DNA from: Metellina segmentata
Lineage: Eukaryota > Arthropoda > Arachnida > Araneae > Tetragnathidae
Assembly: GCA_947359465.1 (NCBI GenBank)
Contig: OX375880.1
Coordinates: 12,780,120 to 12,844,119 of the forward strand
Length of the DNA stretch: 64,000 nucleotides
Direction of reading: 5' to 3'
Part shown: piece after piece, positions 1-9,863 of the stretch
Numbering within the stretch: position 1 is the stretch's first letter
Layout: every line of letters starts with the position of its first letter
Position numbers and translations under genes: made by a program
Notes under the pieces: model-generated
Database searches by the model: none
What the model was told of the DNA's origin: nothing
Seen by the model: the letters and a program-made list of their open reading frames with translations, nothing else

Positions 1-930
1 TATGCATTATTTACTCACTTCAAGTGTTATAATACAAAAAGTTATGGATGGATTCTCGTAAATCCTTGAGAACGTGTTCCTTACAATGTTGTCTAGTGAA
101 ATGAACTAGAATAATTGCGCTGAGTTCAGAAGTTTTTAAATTATGGCCATTTATTTAAGAAGGACTGTTAAAGTATGAAAAATCTTATATTCATTTTTCG
201 ATCGCTTGTAAAATTTTTGTTTATACCAAATACCCTTTTGATTCTAGTTCATTCACTAGAGAAATGTATGTAGTTTATTTAGTAGCATCATTTTGCAAAT
301 AGGTTGAATAGATTTTTATGTAGCACGTGTGAAGTTTTTGACACATTTCTTTAAAATTTCATACGTAATTATCATTTCTACGAAATTTTAATAGATATTT
401 TAAATATTTATAGCCCAAAGAGCTATTGTTTAATAACATTAAGCTTTAAAATATAATTAACCCTCAACTGCTGCGTCACAAACCGTCTCGTAAGTAGTGT
501 GGCCGGGTCTCGTATAAAGTTGATTAAAATAATAATGAAAGATTCTTTAGGTAATTATTATTTATACATTTTAAATTTGGATACTTCAATTCTTAACATG
601 AAATATATTTTTTATAATATATAAGCTAAGTAGATTAAATGTCTCTTCAGGCTCAGCTTTCGGACCTAATTCTGCAGGACGTTTCAACCCTGGAAACTAA
701 AACTATGTTGTGTTTTGGTGTTCTAACGGCACAATTAGGTTCCCCGAGCATCCCATTTGAAGATATTTTTTCCGTAGAAATATTCTTCTTGTGAAGACGC
801 ACTTGATATGTCTTCATCATCTGCATTAAGTTCCTACTGCATATTTGCAAAAAAATTTTACATATTGTACATTATCCTACAATGATTTACCAGACAGCAA
901 GATGTGATGGTATAAGGGAAAGAATACATG
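1..930. other. AT-rich stretch without a recognisable gene
   Basis: I see no domain, no long open frame and no clear repeat boundary here. The short open frames are AT-rich and look like chance. The sequence runs into the Tc1-like relict that follows. Confidence 0.4.
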
Positions 931-937
931 CTTTATT

Positions 938-1424
938 AGGGGGATGGTCCCCAACGTGCTGCAATTACACTAGCAACCCTTCTGGGCATATTTTTAACAA
1001 GATTTCGATACACAGCTAAGGGTATTTGTGTTCATTCCTGCTGCAAGAATGTCGCCAGCTCAGCTGTGGATTTCGGACGTGGTTCCCTGGTCCTTAAGCG
1101 TCGCTCTAACGCGTCTCACAAATGTTCTATGGGGTTTAGGTCGGGACTCTGAGCAGGCCAGGGAAGACGTTTTACATCAATATCTCGATACCACTGTTTG
1201 ACAGAGGTTGCAACATTATATGAAGCGTCCTGGAAGTAACATTCGTCCATTACATGAAATTGCCTGTGCTTAAGAAGAACCTGATTGTCCAAAATGTTCA
1301 TGTAATCATCGGCGCTCAATTGACCAGGAACAACATGCCAAGGTCCTAGGCCATACCACGAGATTTTATGCAAATCCGCTGGCGTCCGGTCCATTATTGT
1401 AGGGTAGGGTATCTTGCCCTTCAA
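938..1424 (-). pseudogene. Tc1-like transposase relict, C-terminal half
   Basis: Read on the minus strand this is the second half of a Tc1/mariner-superfamily transposase, the enzyme that cuts and pastes its own element. Visible family marks are ISWYGLGPWHVVPGQ, a degenerate FQDASY where the catalytic Asp box is expected, and WPAQSPDLNPIEHL, which carries the last catalytic Glu. The frame breaks just after IEHL, where the expected Trp codon reads TGA, and again about 30 codons later. Homology then continues (NMPRRVASVIAARWG) to about 938. The N-terminal half is not recognisable upstream. This is a dead copy. I could not identify its terminal repeats. Confidence 0.8.
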
Positions 1425-1589
1425 ACGTCGGTTTCATGCTGAAAAGGCAATACATCGTATTTCGTTGTCATGTTGTCCACAGTTTGTTGTGCATCCAAAC
1501 TAAAACCCTCGATTTCCCGCGTGAAGTTTCCGATCAAGTAGTACAACAGTACAGTGAAGCTTCTTCTAACAGCCACTCTTTTAACCGTC

Positions 1590-1626
1590 GTCGTCGTTCT
1601 GTTGCTCTAGTACGACGTTAATTAAA
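1590..1626 (+). repeat. SINE tail fragment
   Basis: The sequence GTTGCTCTAGTACGACGTTA followed by an A/T-rich end matches the 3' terminus of the SINE family that recurs through the window. Only the last ~35 bp are present. Confidence 0.6.
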
Positions 1627-1669
1627 AATTAATAATTATTATCTTTTAACTGTCAGTCTGTTATTAAAA

Positions 1670-2032
1670 AGGGCCGCGGTATCCCGGTTGGAAGAACAAC
1701 GGATTAGCATGCGGAGGGTTGCGAGTTCGAATCCTGATAAAGACCATCGTGTACAAGGGGGGGGGGGGTGCACGTTAAATCCGTCGTGGCCTCAAATATT
1801 CTCACGTTGGCGTGGTGTTGAAGTTTGGAGAGTGGGGTTGCCATCTCAGGTGTTGCCTCGTCATTTGACCGTGGTTCAAAATTACGAGGTGTTGTCCTCG
1901 GATCTTTCCCTTAGGGGATTGATCCCGGACCATCGTCAATAGCCCGTTGTGTAGCTCTAGTATAACGCTAAATAAAAAAAATTACCAATTACCAATAGCC
2001 CTTTGTGTTGCTCCAGTACAACGTTAATTAAA
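1670..2032 (+). repeat. SINE-B copy, with an extra tail fragment
   Basis: A SINE-B copy with a tRNA-like head carrying the B-box-like TTGCGAGTTCGAATCC, then a body shared with all other copies (CCGTGGTTCAAAATTACGAG, GGATCTTTCCCTTAGGGGAT) and the tail ending in CGCTAAATAAA near 1972. A G-run at 1758-1768 interrupts the body. A second partial tail (TTGTGTTGCTCCAGTACAAC) follows at 1992-2032, so a tail was duplicated or a second truncated copy landed here. The open frame through it is not a gene. Confidence 0.8.
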
Positions 2033-2362
2033 ATAACGAGGCAACCAGTTTCTTAAAGTTTATTCATTAAATATTAAATGTTATTAATACGTAAACACAG
2101 AAAATGACAGACTATTTTAAAATTTGAATAGGTATGTACGTGTAGAGCGTACGTTCATGTAACAGTATGTACTATACTGTACTTAATGTAAATTGTATAC
2201 TATAAAGTAGGATACATGCATGCGTAGTGTATTTCCAGTTGCATAAACGTGCATTTTTTATCATTCGTTCATATGCAATGGGTTGTTTAAAGTTGATCTG
2301 TTATGTGTCTATTCGATTAACCGTCACGGTCCTGACCATGACTGTTAGTTGAAAATTCACTG

Positions 2363-3060
2363 TACAGGCCGAACAGTCTACAGTACCCGATGGTGAATAC
2401 AATTTGGCCCCGAAAAGCCGAAACGCACTGACTTGTACCACACTATTTAGCAGTCAAAAAACTGACAGTCATACATTAAGCGACAACATTAACTGTAATA
2501 ACTTGACTTTGTATCACCCACGGCAGCTAAAAAATCCTCGCAGAATGGGGTAAGGTAGGTAATTTTCATTAACGTCGTACTAGAGCAACACAACGGGCTA
2601 TTGACGACGGTCCGGGATCAATCCCTTAAGGGAAAGACCCGAGGACAACAGATCGTAATTTTGAACCACGGTCAGATGACGAGGAACTCCTGAGCTGGCA
2701 CCCCACTTTCCAAACTTCCACACCGACCCAACGTGAGGACTTTCGGCCAAAACAGATTTAAGGTTCACCAGCCGCCTCTGCACCATACGCTTACAAACAT
2801 CCATGCCCAGACCCGAACCAGGAACCTTCCTATCTAGAGGCTGACACCTTAACCACTATACCGGTTGGTCGGCTGTACAGGCTGAACAGTCTACAGTACT
2901 CGATGGGGAATAGAATTTGGCTCCGAAAAGCCGGAATGCACTGACTTGTACTGCACTATTTAGCAGGCAAAAACTGACAGCCATACATTAAGCGACAACA
3001 TTAACTGTAATAACTTGACTTATTGTCAACCACGGCAGCTAAAAAATCCTCGCAGAATGA
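2363..3060. repeat. Direct duplication of ~186 bp flanking a SINE
   Basis: 2363-2548 and 2875-3060 are near-identical direct copies. Both run from a CGAACAGTCTACAGTAC / TGAACAGTCTACAGTAC start to AAAAAATCCTCGCAGAATG. Between them sits a minus-strand SINE-A. The body of the copies has no recognisable coding content. Either an unequal exchange duplicated the region around the SINE, or the SINE landed at a tandem junction. Confidence 0.85.
2558..2873 (-). repeat. SINE-A, near full length
   Basis: A minus-strand copy. The tail is at the left (TTAACGTCGTACTAGAGCAA reading plus) and the tRNA-like head at the right, with AACCACTATACCGGTTGGTC being the complement of the A-box region. The internal Pol III B-box (GGTTCGGGTCTGG) is degraded. 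At about 315 bp it is one of the most complete copies in the window. Confidence 0.85.
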
Positions 3061-3722
3061 AAAAGAATTAAACCAAATTTTCCCATCGATTCAATCTTCT
3101 TGAGAACGCCTGGGGACGCAGGTCAGTGCTTTTTTAGGGAGGCATTGGAATTCGACTCCAAGAAGAAAAGAACACCCCCTTCACCTTTATCGAACCAAAA
3201 GAAATGGGGGGCAGGAGAGTATTTCATCCAAAAGAAAAACAGTGAGTGACAGCAGTTCACAAAAATGTCAACAGCATTAAGGTATTCCATCCCCCCTCGT
3301 TCTTTCGTCATACCCATTGAATCGTCTGACGAAAATAATAACAGTCTTGCTGGCAACCGGCGAAATGTCAATTGTCGTTTGGAGCACTTCTCCCCAAAAA
3401 CATGCCTAAATGCCCCCTTCGCCCAAATAATGCCGGGGGGTGCACGAAATCATAGAGCCAGACGATTTTTATGAAAGGGGAGGTTCTTTATGTGGGTGCT
3501 TTGGGAGGTTAGGACAGGTCAATATGCTTTCAGGGGCCCAAGAATGGTTCGGAGAGGAATATTTGGTTTGAGATTTTTTTTTTCGTTCTTTCATGTGGCT
3601 TTCCTTTTTTTATGCATGTGGTTATTATTCCTGGATGATGTCTTCGTGGTTTTGGCACTCATCTTCAACATGTGTAGTTTTGAAAACTTTTTTGAACACT
3701 TTTGGTGGGTAGTTATGGAATG
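3061..3722. other. Unassigned sequence
   Basis: Short open frames run both ways (for example 3123-3371 minus and 3490-3738 plus). The plus-strand frame is a low-complexity Phe-rich stretch. No domain, splice pattern or repeat boundary convinced me. Confidence 0.3.
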
Positions 3723-3849
3723 TATAGGGTGTCCATAAAAGAATGCCCCAGTTCAAATGGTATATTATAACAGTTTAATTTAGACTATTTACTACAAATC
3801 TGAAATCAAATTGAAGGTAAACTAACCTAGTTTTTCTTACAAATGTTCA

Positions 3850-4258
3850 CTATGTGCACCTTTATCTATACGGCACACATTCAACTTAAGTCCAATTCTT
3901 CCCACACTTTGATTAACAAGTCCGGAGCAATAGCCTCTTCAATTCTGTGTCTCAACTCTGGCAAATCATTAGGTAGCGGCGGAACGTAGACACTATCTTT
4001 TATAAATCCCCAAAGGAAAAAAAATCGCATGGCGTCATGTCAGGTGAACGTGGAGGCCAGCGAAAAAGAGCTCTGTCGTCTCGACCATTACAACCAATCC
4101 AACGGTCAGGGACGTTCAACCACTCTCATACAAACAGATTCCAATGGGGAGGGACTCCATCCTGTTGCCAAATGAAGTTTACAGGTTCACCTTCTACTAA
4201 TTGAGGAAAGAGCCATTCTTTCAACATATCCAGATAAGTCACCCCTGTTACGGTAAGA
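3850..4258 (-). pseudogene. Tc1/mariner-superfamily transposase fragment
   Basis: Minus-strand translation gives WQQDGVPPHW, a catalytic Asp box, then after a stop WPPRSPDMTPCDFF with the last catalytic Asp. Downstream, in shifted frames, come remnants of DSVYVPPLP and DKGAHSEHL. This is the C-terminal catalytic half of a transposase common in arthropod genomes. At least one in-frame stop and one frameshift (in the poly-T after CGATT) disable it. Confidence 0.8.
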
Positions 4259-4387
4259 ATTGGACTTTTGGTTGGATGTGTGCCGTATAACTAAAGGTGC
4301 ACATATTGAACATTTGTAAAAAAAAATAGGTTAGTTTACTTTCAATTTGATGTATGATTTGTTGTAAATAGTCTAAATTGAACTGTT

Positions 4388-4969
4388 TTTTTTTCTTACA
4401 AATCTCCAAGCTAGCGACAGCTAGACAAATTCCTTGAGGTTAAAAACACGCAAAAAGTCCAAAACTCTCAAGGGCTCCTTGGCCAGATCTTCCCAGGAAA
4501 GTTGAAGACAGTCCAAAAAGTGGTCTGGGGACGCCATTTCTGTAGCACATTTCCCGCAAATTGGAAAAATCTTGAGTTTTCCATGAAAAGTAAGGGTCTT
4601 CAGATGACCGCTGGCGAATCTGGACAAAGTAGTCTGATCCCTTCGGTCACAGATGAGGCCAAGAGAACCTAGAGAACCTCTTTCTCCTGTACGAATCATT
4701 TGCTGGAGGGATTAGCCATTTCAATTTAGCCCTGTTTTTCTTGATCGAGTAGGCTTCCGGGAAAGTCCAGACCGGGAAGGGTGCTGGGGCCTCGGAGCCT
4801 TCCTTTGTTAGGCAATCGGCTACCTCATTGCCGTGGATATTTACATGTGAGGGGATCCATTGCAGGTGAATTGTTCGGGATATGGATATCTGTTTTAGCA
4901 TGTTAAGAATCGAAACACCTGTCTCCCACAGTACTCCAGTCACTTATATGTTGGATTGAGTTCTTACTG
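4388..4969 (-). mobile_element. 5'-truncated non-LTR retrotransposon with RNase H end
   Basis: A 582-bp insertion between two copies of TTGAACTGTT (4378-4387 and 4970-4979), a perfect 10-bp TSD. Its 3' end is a poly(A), seen as a T-run at 4388 on the plus strand. The minus-strand frame carries the RNase H motif LQWIPSHVNIHGNEVADCL followed by the C-terminal tail typical of jockey-type Pol proteins (GHLKTLTFHGK, CGKCATEMASPDHFLDC). The frame changes around 4690. Reverse transcriptase and endonuclease are absent, as expected for 5' truncation during target-primed insertion. Confidence 0.85.
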
Positions 4970-5029
4970 TTGAACTGTTATAATATACCATTGAAACTGG
5001 GACATTATTTTATGGAAACCCTGTATTTT

Positions 5030-5310
5030 GATTAACGTCGCACTGGAGCAACACAATGGGCTATTGACCATGGTCCGGAAACAATCCCCTAAGGGAACGA
5101 TTCAAAGACAACCCCACGTAATTTTGAACCACGGTCATTTGACGAGGCAGCACCTGAGCTGGCACCCCACTCTCAAAACGTCCACACCGCGCCAACGTGA
5201 CAACATTTGAGCCCACGACAGATTTAACATTCACAGGCCCTTTAGTACACGACGGTTTTCGGTTGGAATCGAACTCGTAACCCTTCGGTTGCTAATCTGT
5301 TATTTTTTCA
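5030..5310 (-). repeat. SINE-B copy
   Basis: Minus orientation: the tail TTAACGTCGCACTGGAGCAA is at 5032, the shared body follows (TTTTGAACCACGGTCATTTG, GGCACCCCACTCTC), then a SINE-B head with TCGAACTCGTAACCCTTCGG at its right. The open frame through the left half is incidental. Confidence 0.8.
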
Positions 5311-5364
5311 ACCTGGATAACACTTTTGGAACTGGTATTTTCTCATTACCGAAAAATTCTCTTT

Positions 5365-5640
5365 CTTGAAGGGATCGCGGTAACTAATGAAAGAGCAACT
5401 GATCAGCAACCGGAGGATTCCTAGTTCAAAACTAGGTTCATTCAAGGACACGGTGATGACACAGGTTAAATCTGCCGTGGCCCCAAATGTGTTAGAGTGG
5501 TGTGGAATATCATCTACCTATCAAGGAACCAGCAACTCAGTGCCTGGCTTAAACACCCGGTTGTTCATCCCTTGCAACAAAGAAAAATCATACAAATCAT
5601 GCGACTTGTGGCCTCCAGGGATCTTGAACTCAAGCAAGCG
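5365..5640 (+). repeat. SINE-B 5' fragment and unassigned flank
   Basis: GATCGCGGTA, GAGGATTCCTAGTTCAAAAC and TTAAATCTGCCGTGGCC are a diverged SINE-B head and start of body. Homology fades after about 5500. The rest up to 5640 is unassigned. The copy lies close to, and inverted relative to, the SINE-B at 5030-5310. Confidence 0.55.
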
Positions 5641-5869
5641 GTTTTAAATTTGTGATTACGACACTTTAAATTGCCTCTTTTACCACAAAGACAAATTTTA
5701 TTTTTAGAGCAGCACCTGCGTGGGCATTTTATAGCTCAAAAAATTTATGTTTTGCAACAAACAATCTTTTTCCCCTGTTCTTATTTTGTCATCTTTCTCA
5801 TAATGTGAAATTTTGTTTACCGTAAACCCTTCGTTGGGTCGGTATCCCGTGATGAAGTTAAGGTAAGTT

Positions 5870-6110
5870 CTCGTCATCTGACCGTGGTTCAAAATGACGA
5901 AGCGTTTTCCTTGGTAATTGGTTCACGTTGGGTTGGCGTGGAAGTTTGGAGAGTGGGGTGCCAGCTCAGGTGTTGCTTCGTCATCTGACCGTGGTTCAAA
6001 ATTACGAGGTGTTGTCCTCGGATCTTTCCCTTAAGGGACTGATCCCGGACCGTCGTCAATGGCCCGTTGTGTTGCTCTAGTACGACGTTAACTAAAAAAT
6101 TACCAATTAC
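5870..6110 (+). repeat. SINE body fragments in tandem
   Basis: A short body piece (5872-5915, CGTCATCTGACCGTGGTTCA) is followed by a longer one (5925-6105) that contains the same motif again and ends in a normal tail (TACGACGTTAACTAAAAAAT). The heads are missing. About 230 bp of unassigned AT-rich sequence precedes them. Confidence 0.7.
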
Positions 6111-6366
6111 CTTAATAATTGGTAATTTTTAAAAATTACCAATCCTAATTTTTATTATTTTTTAATCTCCTCTCTCTCCCGGCGTCCTTGGTACTAGGAT
6201 TAAGTACCAGAGCACGCTGTACTTGCATCTCTCCCTTGCCAGTGGTACAAAATTACGTGGTTTTGTCCTTGGATCATTGGAAATACCTACCTGACGGGTA
6301 AGGTAATTTTAATTAACGTCGTACACAACGGACTATTGACGACGGTCCGGGATCAATCCCCTAAGG

Positions 6367-7536
6367 CAGTGCTCCCCAACTTTTTTATATCCGCGGACTG
6401 GTCAACGTTTGATAATTTTACCGCAGCCCGCTGAGGGGGGATGTTGATTTTTTATATTTGAGATTGTTTTGTTTTAATACTTTTAATTTCATTGTATTTA
6501 AAAATGACTTCAAAATTAAATGCAGTTACACCAAAAAATGAATATAAAGTGATTTAACATTTTAACTCACTAGAACGCTAAATCAATGAGAATCCTGAGC
6601 TTATTTCTTTGCAACGGGACGGTTCCATCAGGGGATAAAAGGAGACAATGATACTCGAAGTATGTTGCTTAGGTCCAGTTTATTCCGTTGTTTTGTTTTG
6701 GTTGCTGTCACTGCAGAAAACTCAATTCTACAGCGACAGTGAATGGCTTTTTAGCTTTAGTAATATGATTTGCCACCAAAATGATGCTCTCAGTGCATTC
6801 TCCTTTATTGATGTGGTGGCCCTCATAAATTTTTTCTGTCCTTTGTGTCCCCATTTTTTTCTTTCAAAACACTCCAGGGGCTTGTCTTTTAATCCAGAGT
6901 GCTTGGCATTCAAGTGGAGAAGCAGTTTTGAAGGTTTCATTGTCTCATTAGTGAGCTGGTCGCCCCAAACTATGCAGAGCGGTTTTGGTGTGTGGGAATC
7001 ACCTGTCCCGATAAATCCCTATTTCAAGTAGGACTCATGGTATTGTCTGTTAATAGTTACATGTTTCTTTGATGTTGAAGGCTCTACTTCTGTCTCTTCA
7101 CTGGGCCTTTTCTTTTTCCCAAGGAAAGTTTCTGACGACGTTCTGTTTCGTACTCACTTTTTGCTAATTTGTGGGTAAAATTGGAGCAAACACAATATAC
7201 ACGAACACCAAGCACTGTTAAACATGAAGAAGTACCGGCGAACAGAGAGAACATAGCGATACACACCTTCTTTTTACCAAAGCTAGAACGCCACTGCCGC
7301 TTGCAGCCGCCCAGCTAAATCCGTCAAGATATCACGATATTTTGCGCATGCGCGGTGTTTGTGCGGCTTTTGGTAACTTCTCTCAGTTTACGGCTAACCT
7401 CTCGTCCATGGAAAATCGCACAAACCCGAGAGAAATACACCACAGTAAATAAAATGGAAATAATTTAATGCTCCTTGGGCGGCCCGGTACTATTTGATCC
7501 ACGGACCGGTACCGGCCCGGGGGTTGGGGACCACTG
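6367..7536 (-). mobile_element. Defective hAT element with perfect 8-bp TSD
   Basis: The ends are CAGTGCTCCCCAAC at the left and, reading inward from the right, CAGTGGTCCCCAAC, flanked on both sides by CCCTAAGG (6359-6366 and 7537-7544). The TIR form and 8-bp TSD are diagnostic of the hAT superfamily. The 1,170-bp element keeps only the N-terminal part of the transposase. It is a deletion derivative that would need an enzyme supplied in trans. Confidence 0.92.
6728..7130 (-). pseudogene. hAT transposase N-terminal fragment (BED-type zinc finger)
   Basis: Read minus, the frame gives EPSTSKKHVTINRQYHESYL, a stop, then GFIGTGDSHTPKPLCIVWGD and MKPSKLLLHLNAKHSGLKDK. This is the BED zinc finger of the ZBED5/SCAND3-like hAT group. 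The second zinc-binding Cys is replaced by Trp (CIVW in place of CxxC) and a stop lies just upstream of the finger. After NALRASFWWQI the frame ends near the point where family members read KPHTIGE. A middle fragment of a similar transposase lies at 39066-39394. Confidence 0.8.
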
Positions 7537-7599
7537 CCCTAAGGGAAAGAGCTGAAGACGACATCACGTAATTAATAACCAATTTAAGGTAACGATTTC

Positions 7600-7959
7600 T
7601 GGTCAACACATGGGCTGGAAGATGTATGTGTTTGTACCAAAAAAGTGGATCAAAGAGTACAAATTGCAAAGCTATACTGGCATATTGAAAGTGAACAAAT
7701 TGCACAGCAAGTACTGGCGAAAAAATGGATTGGTAGAAATTTAAATGTGTACACCAAGAACTGGCAGAAACACATGAAAGATAAAATTTTCAAAATAATT
7801 CGCAACAAGTACTGGCATATGCACCCGAAAGATAAAAATTTAGAAGTACAAGGTGCACAGCCAGTACGCGCAAAAAACCTCGAAAGATTAGAAATCAAAC
7901 TGTGTACAAACTCTCTCTCTTCTGCACGTTAAGTACTAGGAAGAGCCAACAAGGGCAAA
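7600..7959 (+). other. Lys-rich open frame, uncertain
   Basis: A 95-codon frame (7645-7932) is rich in Lys, Gln and Trp, with loosely repeated AAGTACTGGCA-type blocks (near 7710, 7757 and 7807). The periodicity suggests a degenerate tandem repeat and not a gene. I found no domain. The Helitron begins directly after it. Confidence 0.25.
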
Positions 7960-8935
7960 TCTATATATATAAAACACTAACGTACGTGGACCCAAAATCG
8001 ACGTTATTTGTGTATCGTCGAATGGCAACAATCAACGTAAATAAAATAACCCATGTAGCGAGCTTAGCTACCACTCCAAAACTTAACTTACAAAGGGGTA
8101 GTATAAATACCAGTGTAACCCAACTCTACCTTGAAGTACTTTTTGGTAGACACTAAGTTACGCTGGTTCATTCGCGCTTGCTATACCCATATATTTTGAA
8201 TTCTTGCTGTTTTCAAATAGCTGAGGTCAATTTCTATGCAAAATAAGGAATTAAATTGTAATATTTATGTTTGAACTGATTTTTTATTTCTTCCTTTGAT
8301 GTAAAAGTAATTTAAACGTAATTTTGCTACCCGGTATCTGGCCACGTCAGAATTAATGTTTACTTTTTTAATTTGATTTAGAATTCCGTGTTTGGGTATT
8401 TGAGTTGACTGCGAGATGTTGGGGATATATTTGAGGATTCCCGAGTATTATAAATATGTGTTCTTTTTGTTAATAAATCATTATTGTCTTTGTCAATATC
8501 GTTGAAAGTCTTTTGTCGCATTATTCTATTTCACAATATATTCAGGAAGTCGAAATTCAACACGTCTGAATAGATACGTACGTGTTTCTTTTTTCAGAAT
8601 TTTGTATTTTTTCAAGGATTGGAATTATATTTTTGTTTGCATTATGTGTTCCGGTATATTACCTATTGCAGAAATATTATTTAGAGTTATAATTTAATGA
8701 TATGTCTATTTCCTGCAAAATATCACTAGACATGGGTAATTTTGTAGCGATATATGTATATTTCGACCAATTTTACTTAAATATTTGATTGAATACGCAA
8801 TGATGTGAAGAATTGTTTCATAAAAATAAATAAAATAAACAAATCAAAACATGTTTCATTACGATGTGTAAAAATTATTTAAAAAAAAACCCATTATTAC
8901 ACACCGCCGAGCGCTAGCCGGCGCAGCCCGGCTAG
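7960..8935 (+). mobile_element. Non-autonomous Helitron, type 2
   Basis: The element starts TCTATATATATAAAACAC after a host A and ends in a GC-rich hairpin (GCGCTAGCCGGCGCAGCCC) followed by CTAG and a host T. That is the standard Helitron 5'-TC / CTAG-3' structure, inserted between A and T. No Rep/helicase coding is present. Its 5' end resembles the other Helitrons here, with ACGTGG, GACGTTATTTGT and TGGCAACA in the same order, so the same enzyme probably moved both types. Confidence 0.8.
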
Positions 8936-8936
8936 T

Positions 8937-9579
8937 ATGATGATAAAAGAGGTGTCCAAAGTTACCTATTTACTTTTATTGTGGTAAGCCTGTATTGTTA
9001 AAGACGGATTAACGGATTTCCAAACCCTATTGCTAATCCGCTACTCTCTACAAACGAGCTATCGCACTCAGCTTAAGTGTCTGGATCATCCATCCCATAA
9101 ATTATGACATTCAGTCACCGCCAATTATTTTGGTATGCACCAGCACCTTTAAGAAAGTTTATGTTTCGGTCTAAGACTAATCCATGAGATTAAGCTATTA
9201 TATCCATGGATTGAAATACCTTTGCACCCATTCATGAATCTTGTCCCACCACAGAGTCCAGCTTAGGTCCTACATTTGGTTAAACCACGGCAGAAACTGA
9301 TCGGCACCTGTAATTATTTAATCACCTTATTTTTCATCTCGACACTGATGAATGAACTTCGGAGACAAATCCCAATGTGTCATTATGCATTTTTGTGCTT
9401 CCATGTTTTGCCCTTCACTCGCCTTTCCCCTTCTGTGTACTTAAATGTTTTATGTATATATTGTGGATTGCTCAGCTCTCCCTTATCCCCGAATCTCCTC
9501 CTTAAGGCGGACTATACAGCTGAAAGCCGCACAGGTGAAACAGTGTCCATCTACGGCGTCCAATCCAATCCAACAGGTC
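8937..9579. other. Unassigned sequence
   Basis: No gene, TIR or repeat is recognised. The 110-codon frame at 9276-9608 runs into the following SINE and shows no domain. Confidence 0.3.
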
Positions 9580-9846
9580 TGGTGGTTCAGGTGTTAGCCT
9601 CTAGATAAGAAGGTACCTGGTTCGAATCCGGGCGGCTGGGGCACCTTAAATCTGTCGTGGCCGAAAGTCCTCACGTTGGGTTGCTATGGAAGTTTGGAGA
9701 TTGGGGTGCCAGCTCAGGTGTTGCCTCGTCATCTGTCTGTGGTTCAAAATAAGGTGGGGTTGTCTTTGAATCTTTCTCTTAGGGGATTGATCCCGGACCG
9801 TCGTGCATAGCCCGTAGTGTTGCTCTAGTACGACGTTAATTAAAAT
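9580..9846 (+). repeat. SINE-A copy
   Basis: From GTTCAGGTGTTAGCCTCTAG through a well-kept B-box (CCTGGTTCGAATCCGGGC), the shared body and the tail TACGACGTTAATTAAAATTA. The first few bases of the tRNA-like head are missing or changed. Confidence 0.85.
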
Positions 9847-9863
9847 TACCTTATCTTACCAAA

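Larger units (their letters stand above)
3725..5023. mobile_element. Fold-back Tc1/mariner-superfamily element with duplicated inverted 3' ends
   Basis: The element is bounded by TA dinucleotides (3723-3724 and 5024-5025). Its left end TAGGGTGTCCATAAAAGAAT matches the right end read in reverse, CAGGGTTTCCATAAAATAAT. The inverted match is much longer than a normal TIR. 3769-3897 is repeated in reverse orientation at 4262-4387, including the codons for the transposase C-terminus (TGTGTGCCGTATA, AAGGTGCACATA). The element therefore carries two inverted copies of its own 3' end. It is interrupted at 4388-4969 by a non-LTR insertion. It cannot make a working transposase. Confidence 0.8.
6302..7600 (-). 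repeat. Minus-strand SINE split by a hAT insertion
   Basis: The SINE tail (TTTTAATTAACGTCGTACAC) begins at 6307 and is broken inside its CCCTAAGG site at 6366. It resumes at 7537 with CCCTAAGGGAAAGAGCTGAA. Only about 60 bp remain on each side, so the copy was also truncated at its head end. The break gives a clear relative age: SINE first, hAT later. Confidence 0.8.
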
